NCBI RefSeq assembly: GCF_029960815.1
Contig: NZ_JASBRE010000001.1
Location: forward strand, 248,001 to 312,000
DNA length: 64,000 nt
Source of the DNA: Pseudomonas sp. AL03
GTDB taxonomy: Bacteria > Pseudomonadota > Gammaproteobacteria > Pseudomonadales > Pseudomonadaceae
Direction: 5' to 3'
Shown piece after piece: positions 1 through 10,743 of this stretch. The notes beneath the pieces were generated by a model. That model saw only the letters and a program-made list of their open reading frames with translations. It was not told where the DNA came from and did not search any database. Position 1 is the stretch's first letter. Every line of letters starts with the position of its first letter. Position numbers and translations under genes: made by a program.

Positions 1-1023
<1,023 letters not shown>

Positions 1024-1124
1024 TAAGCACGTCCTGAGAGTTGCAGGCGGTATGAGACTGCCCATAATGTCGCGCATTATACGAGGCGAAGCGTGCCTCT
1101 GAACGGGATATTTAGGAGTCTTTT

Positions 1125-1883
1125 ATGGCCGTCGCCCTGAGCACTTTGGTCGAAGAAGCCGACCGTTACCTTAACAGTGCCAAGATTGCCGATTACTGCC
1201 CCAACGGGTTGCAGGTCGAAGGCAGGCCGCAAGTGATGCGCATCGTCAGTGGCGTCACCGCCAGCCAGGCTTTGCTCGACGCCGCGGTGGAAGCCAACGC
1301 CGACCTGGTGCTGGTGCACCACGGATACTTCTGGAAGGGCGAGAATCCGTGCATCACCGGCATGAAGCAGCGTCGGTTGAAAACCCTGCTCAAGCACGAT
1401 ATCAGCCTGTTGTCCTACCATCTGCCGCTGGATCTGCACCCGGAAGTCGGCAATAACGTCCAACTGGCCCGTCAGCTGGACATCACCGTTGAAGGCCCGC
1501 TGGACCCGGACAACCTCAAAGTGGTCGGCCTGGTCGGTTCATTGAACGAGCCAGTGACGCCCCGCGATTTTGCCCGTCGCGTGCAAGAAGTCATGGGACG
1601 CGAGCCGTTACTGATTGAAGGCAGCGAGATGATCCGCCGCGTTGGCTGGTGCACCGGTGGCGGTCAGGGTTACATCGATCAGGCCGTGCTGGCGGGCGTC
1701 GACTTGTACCTCAGCGGTGAGGCGTCCGAGCAGACCTTCCACAGCGCCCGGGAAAACAACATCAGCTTCATCGCCGCCGGCCACCACGCCACCGAGCGCT
1801 ATGGCGTTCAGGCGCTGGGGGATTATCTGGCGCGGCGTTTTGCTCTTGAGCACATCTTCATCGATTGCCCGAACCCCATCTGA
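1125..1883 (+). CDS. Nif3-like dinuclear metal-centre protein (YbgI family)
   Basis: The 252-residue product has the normal length for the bacterial YbgI/Nif3 family, which forms toroidal hexamers with a two-metal site. Metal-binding motifs are visible: LVLVHHG near residue 65 and GHHATERYG near the C-terminus. The ATG is preceded by TTAGGAG at good spacing. The physiological role is not settled; links to GTP cyclohydrolase-like chemistry and metal homeostasis have been proposed for relatives. It is divergent from algW and lies upstream of cysD. Identification as Nif3-like is secure; function is open. Confidence 0.9.
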   Translation: MAVALSTLVEEADRYLNSAKIADYCPNGLQVEGRPQVMRIVSGVTASQALLDAAVEANADLVLVHHGYFWKGENPCITGMKQRRLKTLLKHDISLLSYHLPLDLHPEVGNNVQLARQLDITVEGPLDPDNLKVVGLVGSLNEPVTPRDFARRVQEVMGREPLLIEGSEMIRRVGWCTGGGQGYIDQAVLAGVDLYLSGEASEQTFHSARENNISFIAAGHHATERYGVQALGDYLARRFALEHIFIDCPNPI

Positions 1884-1909
1884 CCTACGGGATCGCAGCC
1901 CAAACGCGG

Positions 1910-1927
1910 GGGTATATTCATATACCC
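1910..1927. terminator. Small hairpin between the Nif3-like gene and cysD
   Basis: GGGTATA and TATACCC flank a TTCA loop and are followed by TTT. The 7-bp stem could be a weak terminator for the upstream gene or a dyad operator for cysD. The T-run is short, so either reading is tentative. Confidence 0.4.
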
Positions 1928-2030
1928 TTTCGATCTAGTCGGTGTCCTGATTAGAAGAGGTTGCTGTGCTAGCATTCCCCGCTCGAACACGGCCCGCTGG
2001 CCGTCCATAAGATCGTTTTCGTGAGTAGCC

Positions 2031-2948
2031 ATGGTCGACAAACTGACGCATCTGAAACAGCTGGAGGCCGAAAGCATCCACATCATCCGCGAGGTCGCCG
2101 CCGAGTTCGATAACCCGGTGATGCTGTACTCCGTCGGTAAAGACTCCGCCGTGATGCTGCACCTTGCGCGCAAGGCATTCTTCCCCGGCAAACTGCCGTT
2201 CCCGGTGATGCACGTCGACACCCGGTGGAAGTTCAAGGAAATGTACGCGTTCCGCGATCGTATGGTCGAAGAACTGGGCCTGGACTTGATCGTGCACGTG
2301 AACCCCGATGGCGTCGCGCAGGGCATCAACCCGCTGACCCACGGCAGCGCCAAACACACCGACATCATGAAAACCGAAGGCCTCAAGCAGGCCCTCGACA
2401 AGTACGGTTTTGATGCCGCTTTCGGTGGTGCCCGTCGCGACGAAGAGAAATCCCGTGCCAAAGAGCGCGTGTATTCCTTCCGCGACACCAAGCACCGCTG
2501 GGACCCGAAAAACCAGCGTCCCGAGTTGTGGAACGTCTACAACGGCAAGGTCAACAAGGGCGAGTCTATCCGCGTGTTCCCTTTGTCGAACTGGACCGAG
2601 CTGGACATCTGGCAGTACATCTACCTCGAAGGCATCCCGATTGTGCCGCTGTATTTCGCCGCCGAGCGCGACGTCATCGAGATGAATGGCACCTGGATCA
2701 TGATCGACGACGAACGCCTGCTCAATCACCTGAGCGATGAAGACAAGGCGCGTATCGTCAAGAAGAAGGTCCGTTTCCGTACTCTCGGCGACTACCCGTT
2801 GACCGGTGCGGTCGAGTCCGAGGCCACCAGCCTGACCGACATCATTCAGGAAATGCTCCTGACGCGAACTTCCGAACGCCAGGGCCGGGTCATCGATCAC
2901 GATGGCGCTGGCTCGATGGAAGAAAAGAAACGTCAGGGTTATTTCTAA
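2031..2948 (+). CDS. cysD: Sulfate adenylyltransferase subunit 2 (CysD)
   Basis: This is the PP-loop ATP pyrophosphatase-type subunit of ATP sulfurylase. With CysN it makes adenosine 5'-phosphosulfate from ATP and sulfate in cytoplasmic sulfate assimilation. The 305-residue length is normal for the family. The PP-loop reads SVGKDS at residues 34-39, followed by the conserved [16 protein letters not shown] region. The gene is followed after 9 bases by cysNC, so the two form one operon. Sulfur-responsive control by CysB is expected from the family, but no CysB site can be assigned with confidence here. Confidence 0.97.
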   Translation: MVDKLTHLKQLEAESIHIIREVAAEFDNPVMLYSVGKDSAVMLHLARKAFFPGKLPFPVMHVDTRWKFKEMYAFRDRMVEELGLDLIVHVNPDGVAQGINPLTHGSAKHTDIMKTEGLKQALDKYGFDAAFGGARRDEEKSRAKERVYSFRDTKHRWDPKNQRPELWNVYNGKVNKGESIRVFPLSNWTELDIWQYIYLEGIPIVPLYFAAERDVIEMNGTWIMIDDERLLNHLSDEDKARIVKKKVRFRTLGDYPLTGAVESEATSLTDIIQEMLLTRTSERQGRVIDHDGAGSMEEKKRQGYF

Positions 2949-2957
2949 GGGGTTGTC

Positions 2958-4856
2958 ATGTCGCATCAATCTGAGTTGATCAGCGAGGATATCCTCGCCT
3001 ATCTGGGCCAGCACGAACGCAAGGAAATGCTGCGCTTTCTTACCTGTGGCAACGTCGACGACGGCAAGAGCACTCTGATCGGGCGCCTGCTGCACGACTC
3101 CAAAATGATCTACGAAGATCACCTGGAAGCCATTACCCGCGACTCGAAAAAAGTCGGCACCACCGGCGATGACATCGACCTGGCATTGCTGGTCGACGGC
3201 CTGCAGGCCGAGCGTGAGCAGGGCATCACCATCGATGTCGCTTACCGTTATTTCTCCACTGCCAAACGCAAATTCATCATCGCCGACACCCCCGGCCATG
3301 AGCAGTACACCCGCAACATGGCCACCGGTGCGTCCACCTGTGACCTGGCGATCATCCTGGTCGATGCCCGTTACGGCGTGCAGACCCAGACCCGTCGCCA
3401 CAGCTTCATTGCCTCGTTGCTCGGCATCAAACACATCGTTGTCGCCATTAACAAGATGGACCTCAACGGCTTCGACGAAACAGTCTTCGAGTCGATCAAG
3501 GCCGATTACCTGAAGTTCGCCGAAGGCATCGCGTTCAAGCCGACCACCATGGCTTTCGTGCCGATGTCGGCGTTGAAGGGCGACAACGTGGTGAACAAGT
3601 CCGAGCGCTCGCCGTGGTACACCGGCCAGTCGCTGATGGAAATTCTCGAGACCGTCGAGATCGCCAACGACCGCAACTACACCGACCTGCGTTTCCCGGT
3701 GCAGTACGTCAACCGTCCGAACCTGAACTTCCGTGGTTTCGCCGGTACGCTGGCCAGCGGCGTCGTGCACAAGGGCGACGAAGTCGTTGTGCTGCCGTCG
3801 GGCAAGAGCAGTCGCGTGAAATCCATCGTCACCTTCGAAGGTGAGTTGGAGCACGCCGGTCCAGGTCAGGCTGTCACGCTGACCATGGAAGACGAGATTG
3901 ACATCTCCCGCGGTGACTTGCTGGTGCACGCCGATAACCAGCCGCAAGTGACTGATGCCTTCGACGCCATGCTGGTGTGGATGGCTGAAGAGCCGATGCT
4001 GCCGGGCAAGAAATACGACATCAAGCGCGCCACCACTTACGTGCCGGGTTCGATCACCAGCATCGTCAACCGCGTTGACGTGAACACCCTGGAAGAAGGT
4101 CCGGCCAGCTCGTTGCATCTGAACGAGATCGGTCGGGTCAAGATCAGCCTCGACGCAGCCATCGCTTTGGACGGCTACGCGAGCAACCGCACCACCGGTT
4201 CGTTCATCGTCATCGATCGTTTGACTAATGGCACCGTTGCGGCCGGCATGATCATCGCTCAGCCATTGAGCTACGGCACCAGCACGCATCACGGCAAACT
4301 GGCTCACGTCGCCACCGAAGAACGCGCCCAGCGTTTCGGCCAGCAACCGGCCACCGTGTTGTTCAGCGGTTTGTCGGGCGCGGGTAAAAGCACCCTGGCT
4401 TACGCGGTTGAACGCAAGCTGTTCGACATGGGCCGTGCGGTGTTTGTACTCGATGGTCAGAACCTGCGTCACGACCTGAACAAAGGTCTGCCACAGGACC
4501 GCGCCGGGCGTACCGAGAACTGGCGTCGTGCGGCTCACGTTGCGCGTCAGTTCAACGAAGCCGGTTTGTTGACCTTGGCAGCCTTCGTTGCGCCGAGTGC
4601 CGAAGGTCGTGAGCAGGCCAGGGACCTGATCGGCAAGGAGCGGCTGCTGACGGTCTATGTCCAGGCCTCTCCGGCGGTCTGTGCCGAGCGTGACCCACAA
4701 GGCCTGTACGCGGCGGCCGGGGATAACATCCCGGGCGATTCCTTCCCTTACGACGTGCCGCTGGACGCCGACCTTGTGGTCGACACCCAGTCGCTGTCGC
4801 TGGAAGAAAGCGTCAAGCAAGTGCTGGATTTGCTGCGTCAGCGTGGCGCGATATAA
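2958..4856 (+). CDS. cysNC: Bifunctional sulfate adenylyltransferase subunit 1 / APS kinase (CysNC)
   Basis: A 632-residue fusion. The N-terminal part is the GTPase subunit of ATP sulfurylase, with the P-loop GNVDDGKST (residues 31-39), DTPGHEQY and NKMD motifs and an EF-Tu-like beta-barrel. The C-terminal part from about residue 460 is APS kinase, with P-loop GLSGAGKST at about 471-479, which phosphorylates APS to PAPS. The fused form is standard in Pseudomonas. It starts at ATG 2958, just downstream of GGGGTTGTC, and ends at a strong terminator. Confidence 0.97.
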   Translation: MSHQSELISEDILAYLGQHERKEMLRFLTCGNVDDGKSTLIGRLLHDSKMIYEDHLEAITRDSKKVGTTGDDIDLALLVDGLQAEREQGITIDVAYRYFSTAKRKFIIADTPGHEQYTRNMATGASTCDLAIILVDARYGVQTQTRRHSFIASLLGIKHIVVAINKMDLNGFDETVFESIKADYLKFAEGIAFKPTTMAFVPMSALKGDNVVNKSERSPWYTGQSLMEILETVEIANDRNYTDLRFPVQYVNRPNLNFRGFAGTLASGVVHKGDEVVVLPSGKSSRVKSIVTFEGELEHAGPGQAVTLTMEDEIDISRGDLLVHADNQPQVTDAFDAMLVWMAEEPMLPGKKYDIKRATTYVPGSITSIVNRVDVNTLEEGPASSLHLNEIGRVKISLDAAIALDGYASNRTTGSFIVIDRLTNGTVAAGMIIAQPLSYGTSTHHGKLAHVATEERAQRFGQQPATVLFSGLSGAGKSTLAYAVERKLFDMGRAVFVLDGQNLRHDLNKGLPQDRAGRTENWRRAAHVARQFNEAGLLTLAAFVAPSAEGREQARDLIGKERLLTVYVQASPAVCAERDPQGLYAAAGDNIPGDSFPYDVPLDADLVVDTQSLSLEESVKQVLDLLRQRGAI

Positions 4857-4871
4857 GCGTTAGCCATTAAT

Positions 4872-4910
4872 AAAAAACCCGCCGATGAGTGATCATCGGC
4901 GGGTTTTTTT
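4872..4910 (+). terminator. Rho-independent terminator of cysD-cysNC
   Basis: AACCCGCCGATGA and TCATCGGCGGGTT form a long GC-rich stem followed by a run of seven Ts. It lies 16 bases past the cysNC stop. The A-run on the other side makes it potentially bidirectional. Confidence 0.9.
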
Positions 4911-4926
4911 GTGTCCCTGAAATCGC

Positions 4927-4999
4927 CTTCGCGGGCAAGCCTCGCCCCTACAGGTTAACTGCTATCACCACCGACCTGGAGCGAGGCTTGCTCGCGAAG
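4927..4999. repeat. Pair of inverted REP-type palindromes
   Basis: CTTCGCGGGCAAGCCTCGC at 4927-4945 is answered by GCGAGGCTTGCTCGCGAAG at 4981-4999. The arms differ at one position, with 35 bases between them. This is the form of the scattered REP/BIME elements of fluorescent pseudomonads, placed between the convergent cysNC and acyltransferase genes. Confidence 0.8.
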
Positions 5000-5016
5000 A
5001 GGCCGGTACAGCCACC

Positions 5017-5925
5017 TCAAGACTTGCCTGGATACTCCCGATGCATCTGCTCCAGCAGCGCATCCTTGTCTTCCCACAACTGATTGATCCACCCCTGAAA
5101 CTGCAATCGATATTCCCCATCCTGGTCGTAGTTCTTGCCGATGAACTGCGGAGGAATCTTCAGTTCCTGAAAGTGCACCACCACATCCTTCACATTCCCA
5201 CAGAGCAGATCCCAGTAACCGGGACGTCCGGCCGGATAGTGAATGGTCACGTTGACGATGGCTTCCAGCTGCTCACCCATGGCATCCAGCACAAACGCAA
5301 TGCCGCCGGCCTTGGGCTTAAGCAGATACTTGAACGGTGATTTCTGTTGCGCATGCTTGCCTTCGGCGAAGCGTGTGCCTTCGACGAAGTTAAAAATTCC
5401 CACCGGGTTATTGCGGAACTTGTCGCACGTCTTGCGGGTGGTTTCCAGGTCTTTGCCTTTCTTCTCCGGGTGCTTCTCCAGATAGGCCTTTGAGTAGCGT
5501 TTCATGAACGGAAAGCCAAGCGCCCACCACGCCAGGCCAATCACCGGCACCCAGATCAGTTCCTGTTTGAGGAAGAACTTCAGCGGGCGGATGCGGCGGT
5601 TGAGCACGTACTGCAGCACCATGATGTCGACCCAGCTCTGGTGGTTGCTGGTGATCAAATATGAGTGCTGATAGTCCAGGCTTTCGAGGCCGCTGAGCTT
5701 CCAGCGCGTGTGCCCGAGCAAGTCCATCCACGCTTTGTTGTTGCTGATCCAGGCTTCATGGATGTGGCCCATTAGCCAATCGGTAAAGCGCTGGGCGGCG
5801 GGGAAGGGCAGCAGCAATTTAAAGATCGCCACGATGAACAGCGGGGTGCAACAGGCAATCGTGTTCAGAGCCAACAACATCGAGGCAATGACGCCTCGCA
5901 GCGGTGCAGGTAGGGAATCCAGCAT
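5017..5925 (-). CDS. PlsC-family acyltransferase (YihG-like)
   Basis: A 302-residue 1-acylglycerol-3-phosphate O-acyltransferase-family protein. An N-terminal hydrophobic segment (about residues 12-38) precedes the catalytic HX4D motif (His95 to Asp100, within SNHQSWVD) and the glycerophosphate-binding EGTR motif near residue 183. It probably acylates a lysophospholipid at the inner membrane. The closest family memory is YihG, which adds particular acyl chains to phosphatidic acid; the exact acceptor is not readable from sequence. Its ATG follows directly on the pta stop codon with no spacer, so it is co-transcribed and probably translationally coupled. Confidence 0.85.
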   Translation of the reverse strand: MLDSLPAPLRGVIASMLLALNTIACCTPLFIVAIFKLLLPFPAAQRFTDWLMGHIHEAWISNNKAWMDLLGHTRWKLSGLESLDYQHSYLITSNHQSWVDIMVLQYVLNRRIRPLKFFLKQELIWVPVIGLAWWALGFPFMKRYSKAYLEKHPEKKGKDLETTRKTCDKFRNNPVGIFNFVEGTRFAEGKHAQQKSPFKYLLKPKAGGIAFVLDAMGEQLEAIVNVTIHYPAGRPGYWDLLCGNVKDVVVHFQELKIPPQFIGKNYDQDGEYRLQFQGWINQLWEDKDALLEQMHREYPGKS

Positions 5926-8025
5926 TTAAAGATCCAAAGGTCGGTTGGCAGCTTGAATCGCGGTCAACGCGATGGTGTAGACGATGTCGTCGACTTGCGC
6001 GCCGCGCGGCAGGTCGTTCACCGGTTTGCGCAGGCCTTGCAGCATTGGGCCGAGGCTGACGCAATCGGCGCTGCGCTGCACGGCTTTGTGGGTGGTGTTG
6101 CCGGTGTTCAGGTCGGGGAATACGAACACTGTGGCGCGACCGGCGACCTGGCTGTTCGGCGCCAGTTGCCGGGCGACGGTTTCGTTGGCGGCGGCGTCGT
6201 ATTGCAATGGGCCGTCGATCAACAGCGAGTTCTGTTGTTCGTGGGCGAGCAATGTCGCTTCGCGAACCTTCTCGACTTCTTCGCCGCTGGCCGATTCACC
6301 GCTGGAGTAGCTGATCATCGCCACGCGTGGGGTGATGCCGAATGCGGCGGCCGAGTCGGCGCTTTGCAGCGCGATCTCCGCCAGTTCGCTGGCGCTCGGG
6401 TGCGGGTTCATCACGCAGTCGCCGTAGACCAGCACTTCCTCGGGGAAGAGCATGAAGAACACCGACGACACCAACGTGCAGCCCGGCGCCGTTTTAATAA
6501 GCTGCAGGGCTGGGCGGATGGTGTTGGCGGTGGAGTGAATGACCCCGGACACGAGGCCGTCGACTTCATCCAGCGCCAGCATCATGGTGCCGATCACCAC
6601 GGTGTCTTCCAGTTGCTGCTCGGCCATCGGCGCGTTGAGGCTTTTGCTTTTGCGCAGGGCGACCATTGGCTCGACGTAGCGCTCGCGGATCAGGTCCGGG
6701 TCGAGAATTTCCAGCCCCGGCGGCAACTCGATGCCTTGGGCACGGGCGACGGCTTCGACGTCCGCAGGTTTCGCCAGCAACACGCAGCGGGCGATACCGC
6801 GTGCCTGACAGATCGCTGCGGCTTGCACCGTCAGCGGCTCGCTGCCTTCGGGCAGAACGATGCGCTTGTTGGCGGCCTGGGCACGCTGAATCAATTGATA
6901 GCGGAACACCGCTGGCGACAGACGCATTTCCCGTGGTGTGCCGCAACGCTGGTGCAGCCAGTTGGCATCGAGGTGGCTGGCGACGAAGTCGGTGATGATC
7001 TCTGCGCGCTCACGGTCGTCGATCGGGATTTCCTTGTTCAAACCGTTCAACTGGTTGGCGGTGTCGTAGGAGCCAGTGCTCACCGACAACACCGGCAGGC
7101 CAGCCTGCAACGCGCCACGGCACAGGTCCATGATGCGCGGGTCGGGCAGGGTGTCGCTGGTCAGCAACAGGCCGGCCAGGGGCACGCCGTTCATGGCGGC
7201 GAGGCTGACGGCGAGGATGATGTCGTCGCGATCGCCGGGCGTCACCACCAGCACGCCGGGCTTGAGCAGCTCCACGGTGTTGCGCATGGTGCGGGCGCAA
7301 ATGATGATTTTGGTCATGCGCCGGGTTTCGTAATCGCCGGCATTGAGAATCTGCGCGCCCATCAGATCGGCGACGTCACGGGTGCGCGGGGCGTTTAATT
7401 CCGGCTGGAACGGGATGCAGCCGAGCAGGCGGAAGTCGCCGCTGCGCAGCAACGGCGAATGCTCTTTCAAGCGCGAAGCGAAGGCCTCCATGCTCTCGTC
7501 GGTTTTGACTTTGTTGAGAATTACTCCGAGGACTTTCGGGTCTTTCGGGCCGCCGAACAATTGCGCCTGCAATTCCACGCGGCCAGACAGTTCGGTCAAC
7601 ACTTCGTTTTCCGGCGCCGAGACCAGGATCACTTCGGCGTCGAGGCTCTTGGCCAAATGCAGATTGACCCGCGCGGCATAACTGGCGCTGCGGGTCGGGA
7701 CCATGCCTTCGACGATCAGCACATCTTTGCCGACGGCCGCCTGCTGATAGAGGGTGATGATTTCTTCGAGCAGCTCGTCCAGCTGGCCGTCTCCGAGCAT
7801 GCGCTCGACGTGTGCCAGACCGAGCGGCTGAGGCGGTTTCAAACCGTGGGTGCGGGCCACCAGTTCGGTCGACCGTTCAGGCCCGGTGTCACCCGGATGG
7901 GGCTGGGCAATTGGTTTGAAAAAACCGACTTTGAGGCCGGCCCGCTCAAGGGTACGTACCAGCCCAAGGCTGATGGAGGTCAGACCCACACCAAAATCGG
8001 TGGGCGCGATAAAAAAAGTTTGCAT
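5926..8025 (-). CDS. pta: Phosphate acetyltransferase (Pta, long form)
   Basis: The enzyme interconverts acetyl-CoA plus phosphate and acetyl phosphate plus CoA in overflow and acetate metabolism. The 699 residues comprise an N-terminal P-loop-like AAA_26 domain beginning near residue 5, a central DRTGG domain (about 220-330) and the C-terminal catalytic PTA_PTB domain (about 375-695). This is the long form, as in E. coli. I chose the start at 8025 (Met-Gln-Thr-Phe-Phe) because family members begin there; an in-frame ATG seven codons upstream lacks a ribosome site. No acetate kinase gene is adjacent. Confidence 0.93.
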   Translation of the reverse strand: MQTFFIAPTDFGVGLTSISLGLVRTLERAGLKVGFFKPIAQPHPGDTGPERSTELVARTHGLKPPQPLGLAHVERMLGDGQLDELLEEIITLYQQAAVGKDVLIVEGMVPTRSASYAARVNLHLAKSLDAEVILVSAPENEVLTELSGRVELQAQLFGGPKDPKVLGVILNKVKTDESMEAFASRLKEHSPLLRSGDFRLLGCIPFQPELNAPRTRDVADLMGAQILNAGDYETRRMTKIIICARTMRNTVELLKPGVLVVTPGDRDDIILAVSLAAMNGVPLAGLLLTSDTLPDPRIMDLCRGALQAGLPVLSVSTGSYDTANQLNGLNKEIPIDDRERAEIITDFVASHLDANWLHQRCGTPREMRLSPAVFRYQLIQRAQAANKRIVLPEGSEPLTVQAAAICQARGIARCVLLAKPADVEAVARAQGIELPPGLEILDPDLIRERYVEPMVALRKSKSLNAPMAEQQLEDTVVIGTMMLALDEVDGLVSGVIHSTANTIRPALQLIKTAPGCTLVSSVFFMLFPEEVLVYGDCVMNPHPSASELAEIALQSADSAAAFGITPRVAMISYSSGESASGEEVEKVREATLLAHEQQNSLLIDGPLQYDAAANETVARQLAPNSQVAGRATVFVFPDLNTGNTTHKAVQRSADCVSLGPMLQGLRKPVNDLPRGAQVDDIVYTIALTAIQAANRPLDL

Positions 8026-8085
8026 GCGGATTCTCTGGAGGTGCATGGCAATGGTGACAACCTATGACTGGCCGTCTACCGAAAT

Positions 8086-8394
8086 TCAGTCGCCAAGGTT
8101 ATCGCTAACCGAGCCTTGTGCGCACCAACCGCAATCAAAGGGCTGGCCTATTTTTTCAATACGTTGCGCGGGGTCCAACACCCAGGCGCGCGATTGTCAG
8201 GGCGGCTGGTGGCGCAGGTGCTGGGTGTGACCGCAGGAAAGCTCGGCCACCCAGTGCCCGTCCTCATCCTGATGGAAACCTGTGACCGTCGAGTCTTGCG
8301 CCGCGGCCCGTCTGTCCGGGTTGTGTTCGCTTTCGGGCGACTGCTTCGCTAAACTTGGCCATTCTTCATTCTTATGCAAAAGGTCTCGCCCCAT
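8086..8394 (-). pseudogene. DUF3565 protein interrupted by an in-frame TGA
   Basis: The minus-strand reading frame encodes GFHQDEDGHWVAEL, SCGHTQHLRHQPP, then TGA at 8199-8197, and continues in the same frame with QSRAWVLDP and a C-terminal PFDCGWCAQ to a stop at 8088-8086. From memory of the family, Trp follows HQPP, so one TGG-to-TGA change would explain the break. The Cys/His residues of a small zinc-ribbon-like domain lie on both sides, so the upstream product would lack half of it. The start is uncertain; ATG at 8394 overlaps the divergent FKBP gene start by two bases. Function of DUF3565 is unknown. Confidence 0.75.
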
Positions 8395-8878
8395 GCTGAT
8401 CGCCGCCAATAAGGCTGTCTCCATCGACTATACCCTGACCAACGACGCCGGTGAGGTCATCGACAGCTCCGCCGGCGGCGCGCCGCTGGTCTACCTGCAA
8501 GGCGCAGGTAACATCATTCCGGGCCTGGAAAAGGCTCTGGAAGGCAAAGCAGTCGGTGACGAACTGACGGTTGCCGTAGAGCCTGAAGATGCCTACGGCG
8601 AATACGCTGCCGAACTGGTCAGCACCTTGAGCCGCAGCATGTTCGAAGGCGTCGACGAACTGGAAGTGGGCATGCAGTTCCACGCTTCCGCTCCGGACGG
8701 CCAGATGCAAATTGTCACCATCCGCGACCTGGACGGCGACGATGTCACCGTCGACGGCAACCACCCATTGGCCGGCCAGCGCCTGAATTTCCAGGTCAAG
8801 ATCATCGACATCCGTGATGCCAGCCAGGAAGAAGTCGCTCATGGTCACGTCCATGGCGAAGGTGGCCATCACCACTGA
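8393..8878 (+). CDS. FKBP-type peptidyl-prolyl isomerase (SlyD-like)
   Basis: A 161-residue cytoplasmic prolyl isomerase/chaperone. It has an FKBP domain interrupted by an insert-in-flap domain (about residues 70-125) and a short His-rich tail ending in HGEGGHHH. This is the SlyD architecture with a shorter metal-binding tail than E. coli SlyD. The ATG at 8393 is preferred over upstream in-frame starts because the fold begins there. It is followed by a terminator at 8908. Confidence 0.9.
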   Translation: MLIAANKAVSIDYTLTNDAGEVIDSSAGGAPLVYLQGAGNIIPGLEKALEGKAVGDELTVAVEPEDAYGEYAAELVSTLSRSMFEGVDELEVGMQFHASAPDGQMQIVTIRDLDGDDVTVDGNHPLAGQRLNFQVKIIDIRDASQEEVAHGHVHGEGGHHH

Positions 8879-8907
8879 TTTTCTGCGCTAAGCTCAGAGA
8901 ACTGGAG

Positions 8908-8929
8908 AGGCGCCTGAGGGCGCCTTTTT
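8908..8929 (+). terminator. Terminator after the FKBP isomerase gene
   Basis: GGCGCC, a TGAG loop, GGCGCC, then TTTTT. It is a short GC-rich stem 30 bases past the stop codon. Confidence 0.8.
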
Positions 8930-9000
8930 AGTCCGCGGCTGTCCCTGGTGACACCGCCAAGTGGCTGTTTCGAGAAGAACACGGGAATTTGGAGTTCGTC

Positions 9001-9483
9001 ATGAGTGCTTTTCACGACCTTAAATTGACAGGCCTGGATGGTCAGGAGCTACCTCTGGCGCCCTTCAAGGGGCACGTCGTGCTGGTGGTCAACGTCGCCT
9101 CCAAATGTGGCTTGACCCCACAATATGCGGCGCTGGAAAACCTCTACCAGCAATACAAAGCCAAGGGTTTCAGCGTGCTGGGCTTGCCGTGCAACCAGTT
9201 TGCCGGGCAGGAACCGGGCACCGAGCAAGAGATCCAGGAGTTTTGCAGCCTTAACTATGGCGTGACCTTTCCGTTGTCCAGCAAGCTGGAAGTCAACGGT
9301 CACGAACGTCATCAGTTGTACCGCCTGCTGGCAGGCGAGGGTGCGGAGTTCCCGGGGGACATTACCTGGAACTTCGAGAAATTCCTGCTGGGCAAGGATG
9401 GTCGCGTGCTGGCGCGGTTCTCGCCACGCACGCCGCCGGATGATCCGACGATCGTTCATGCGATTGAAAGAGCGCTGAGCTGA
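9001..9483 (+). CDS. Glutathione/thioredoxin-type peroxidase (BtuE/Gpx family)
   Basis: A 160-residue peroxidase reducing H2O2 or organic hydroperoxides. The catalytic tetrad elements are visible: Cys36 in NVASKCGLT, the Gln of CNQFAGQEP near residue 71 and Trp/Asn in WNFEKFL near residue 125. It uses Cys, not selenocysteine. There is no signal peptide, so it is likely cytoplasmic. The start at 9001 has GGAG six bases upstream; a TTG four codons earlier is less likely. Confidence 0.93.
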   Translation: MSAFHDLKLTGLDGQELPLAPFKGHVVLVVNVASKCGLTPQYAALENLYQQYKAKGFSVLGLPCNQFAGQEPGTEQEIQEFCSLNYGVTFPLSSKLEVNGHERHQLYRLLAGEGAEFPGDITWNFEKFLLGKDGRVLARFSPRTPPDDPTIVHAIERALS

Positions 9484-9487
9484 ACCC

Positions 9488-9519
9488 AAAAAATCGCAGC
9501 CACCGAGCTGCGATTTTTT
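9488..9519 (+). terminator. Terminator after the peroxidase gene
   Basis: AAAATCGCAGC and GCTGCGATTTT flank a six-base loop, with T-run and A-run on the two sides. It begins five bases past the stop codon. Confidence 0.85.
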
Positions 9520-9639
9520 ATGCCTGCCTTTTGAACCTTAATCACCGCAATCAATAGTGCTGTGCAGCGCTTGTTGCTCCGCATATTATCGCCGTCATAA
9601 AATTTCCATCCCGTCGATATCGTTTTCGTGGAGTGCCCC

Positions 9640-10743
9640 ATGCCAGTCAAAGCCCTGTTCAAACCGTTCCACCTCGGCACCCTCGAACTGCCGACTCGCG
9701 TCGTCATGGCGCCGATGACCCGCTCGTTTTCGCCGGGTGGCGTTCCCAATTCCAAAGTGATCGAGTACTACCGTCGTCGCGCCGCCGCAGGTGTCGGCCT
9801 GATCATCACCGAAGGCACCACCGTCGCCCACAAGGCTTCCAACGGCTACCCGAACGTGCCGCATTTTTACGGTGACGCAGCGCTGGCCGGCTGGAAGAAA
9901 GTGGTCGACGCGGTTCATGCTGAAGGCGGCAAGATCGTTCCGCAGCTGTGGCATGTCGGCAGCGTGCGCCGCATCGGCACCGAGCCGGATGCCAGCGTGC
10001 CGGGTTACGGTCCGTCGGAGAAATTGAAGGACGGTCAGGTCGTGGTTCACGGTATGACCCAGCAAGATATCCAGGACGTGATCGCCGCGTTCGCCCAGGC
10101 CGCCAAAGATGCCCAGAGCATTGGCATGGACGGCGTGGAAATTCACGGTGCCCACGGTTACCTCGTGGACCAGTTCTTCTGGGAAGGCAGCAACCAGCGC
10201 ACCGACGAATACGGCGGCAGCCTGGCCAACCGTTCGCGCTTCGCCATTGAACTGATTCAGGCGGTGCGTGCGGCGGTCGGTGAAGGCTTTCCGATTATTT
10301 TCCGTTTCTCCCAATGGAAGCAGCAGGATTACACCGCGCGTCTGGTGCAAACACCCGAAGCGTTGGGCGAATTTCTCAAACCGTTGTCCGATGCCGGCGT
10401 GGATATTTTCCACTGCTCGACACGTCGTTTCTGGGAACCGGAATTCGACGGTTCCGAGCTGAACCTGGCAGGCTGGACCCGCAAGCTCACTGGCAAGCCG
10501 ACCATCACGGTGGGGAGTGTCGGCCTGGACGGCGAGTTCCTGCAGTTCATGGTCAACACCGACAAGATCGCGCAGCCGGCCAGTCTGGAAAAACTGCTGG
10601 AGCGTTTGAACAATGATGAATTCGACCTGGTGGCGGTAGGTCGTGCGCTGCTGGTGGACCCGGACTGGGCGCAGAAAGTGCGTGATGGCCGTGAAGAAGA
10701 CATCCTGCCGTTCAGCCGTGAGGCGTTGATGACCCTGGTTTAA
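9640..10743 (+). CDS. NADH:flavin oxidoreductase, Old Yellow Enzyme family
   Basis: A 367-residue FMN-dependent ene-reductase (TIM barrel) acting on alpha,beta-unsaturated carbonyls or xenobiotic electrophiles. Visible: APMTRSFS at the N-terminal flavin site, the substrate-anchoring His pair in EIHGAHGYL (about residues 178-184), the DQFFWEGSNQRTDEYGG signature and the C-terminal VAVGRALLVDPDW flavin-phosphate loop. Start at 9640 has GTGGAG upstream at six bases. It is transcribed alone and its 3' end overlaps the convergent glycosyltransferase gene by 32 bases. The natural substrate is not deducible. Confidence 0.92.
   Translation: MPVKALFKPFHLGTLELPTRVVMAPMTRSFSPGGVPNSKVIEYYRRRAAAGVGLIITEGTTVAHKASNGYPNVPHFYGDAALAGWKKVVDAVHAEGGKIVPQLWHVGSVRRIGTEPDASVPGYGPSEKLKDGQVVVHGMTQQDIQDVIAAFAQAAKDAQSIGMDGVEIHGAHGYLVDQFFWEGSNQRTDEYGGSLANRSRFAIELIQAVRAAVGEGFPIIFRFSQWKQQDYTARLVQTPEALGEFLKPLSDAGVDIFHCSTRRFWEPEFDGSELNLAGWTRKLTGKPTITVGSVGLDGEFLQFMVNTDKIAQPASLEKLLERLNNDEFDLVAVGRALLVDPDWAQKVRDGREEDILPFSREALMTLV

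Noticed and set aside
1935..4820. 961-codon open frame opposite cysD-cysNC
   Set aside because: It is the antisense of two well-conserved genes in GC-rich DNA. The translation has no domain resemblance and is rich in His, Gln and Val typical of reverse frames.
5953..7398. 481-codon frame opposite pta
   Set aside because: Mirror of pta codon bias; composition is repetitive Gly/Val/His/Arg with no domain.
8197..8199. TGA in DUF3565 as a selenocysteine codon
   Set aside because: The expected residue is Trp rather than Cys, no SECIS-like stem was seen immediately after it, and the family has no redox selenoprotein members known to me.
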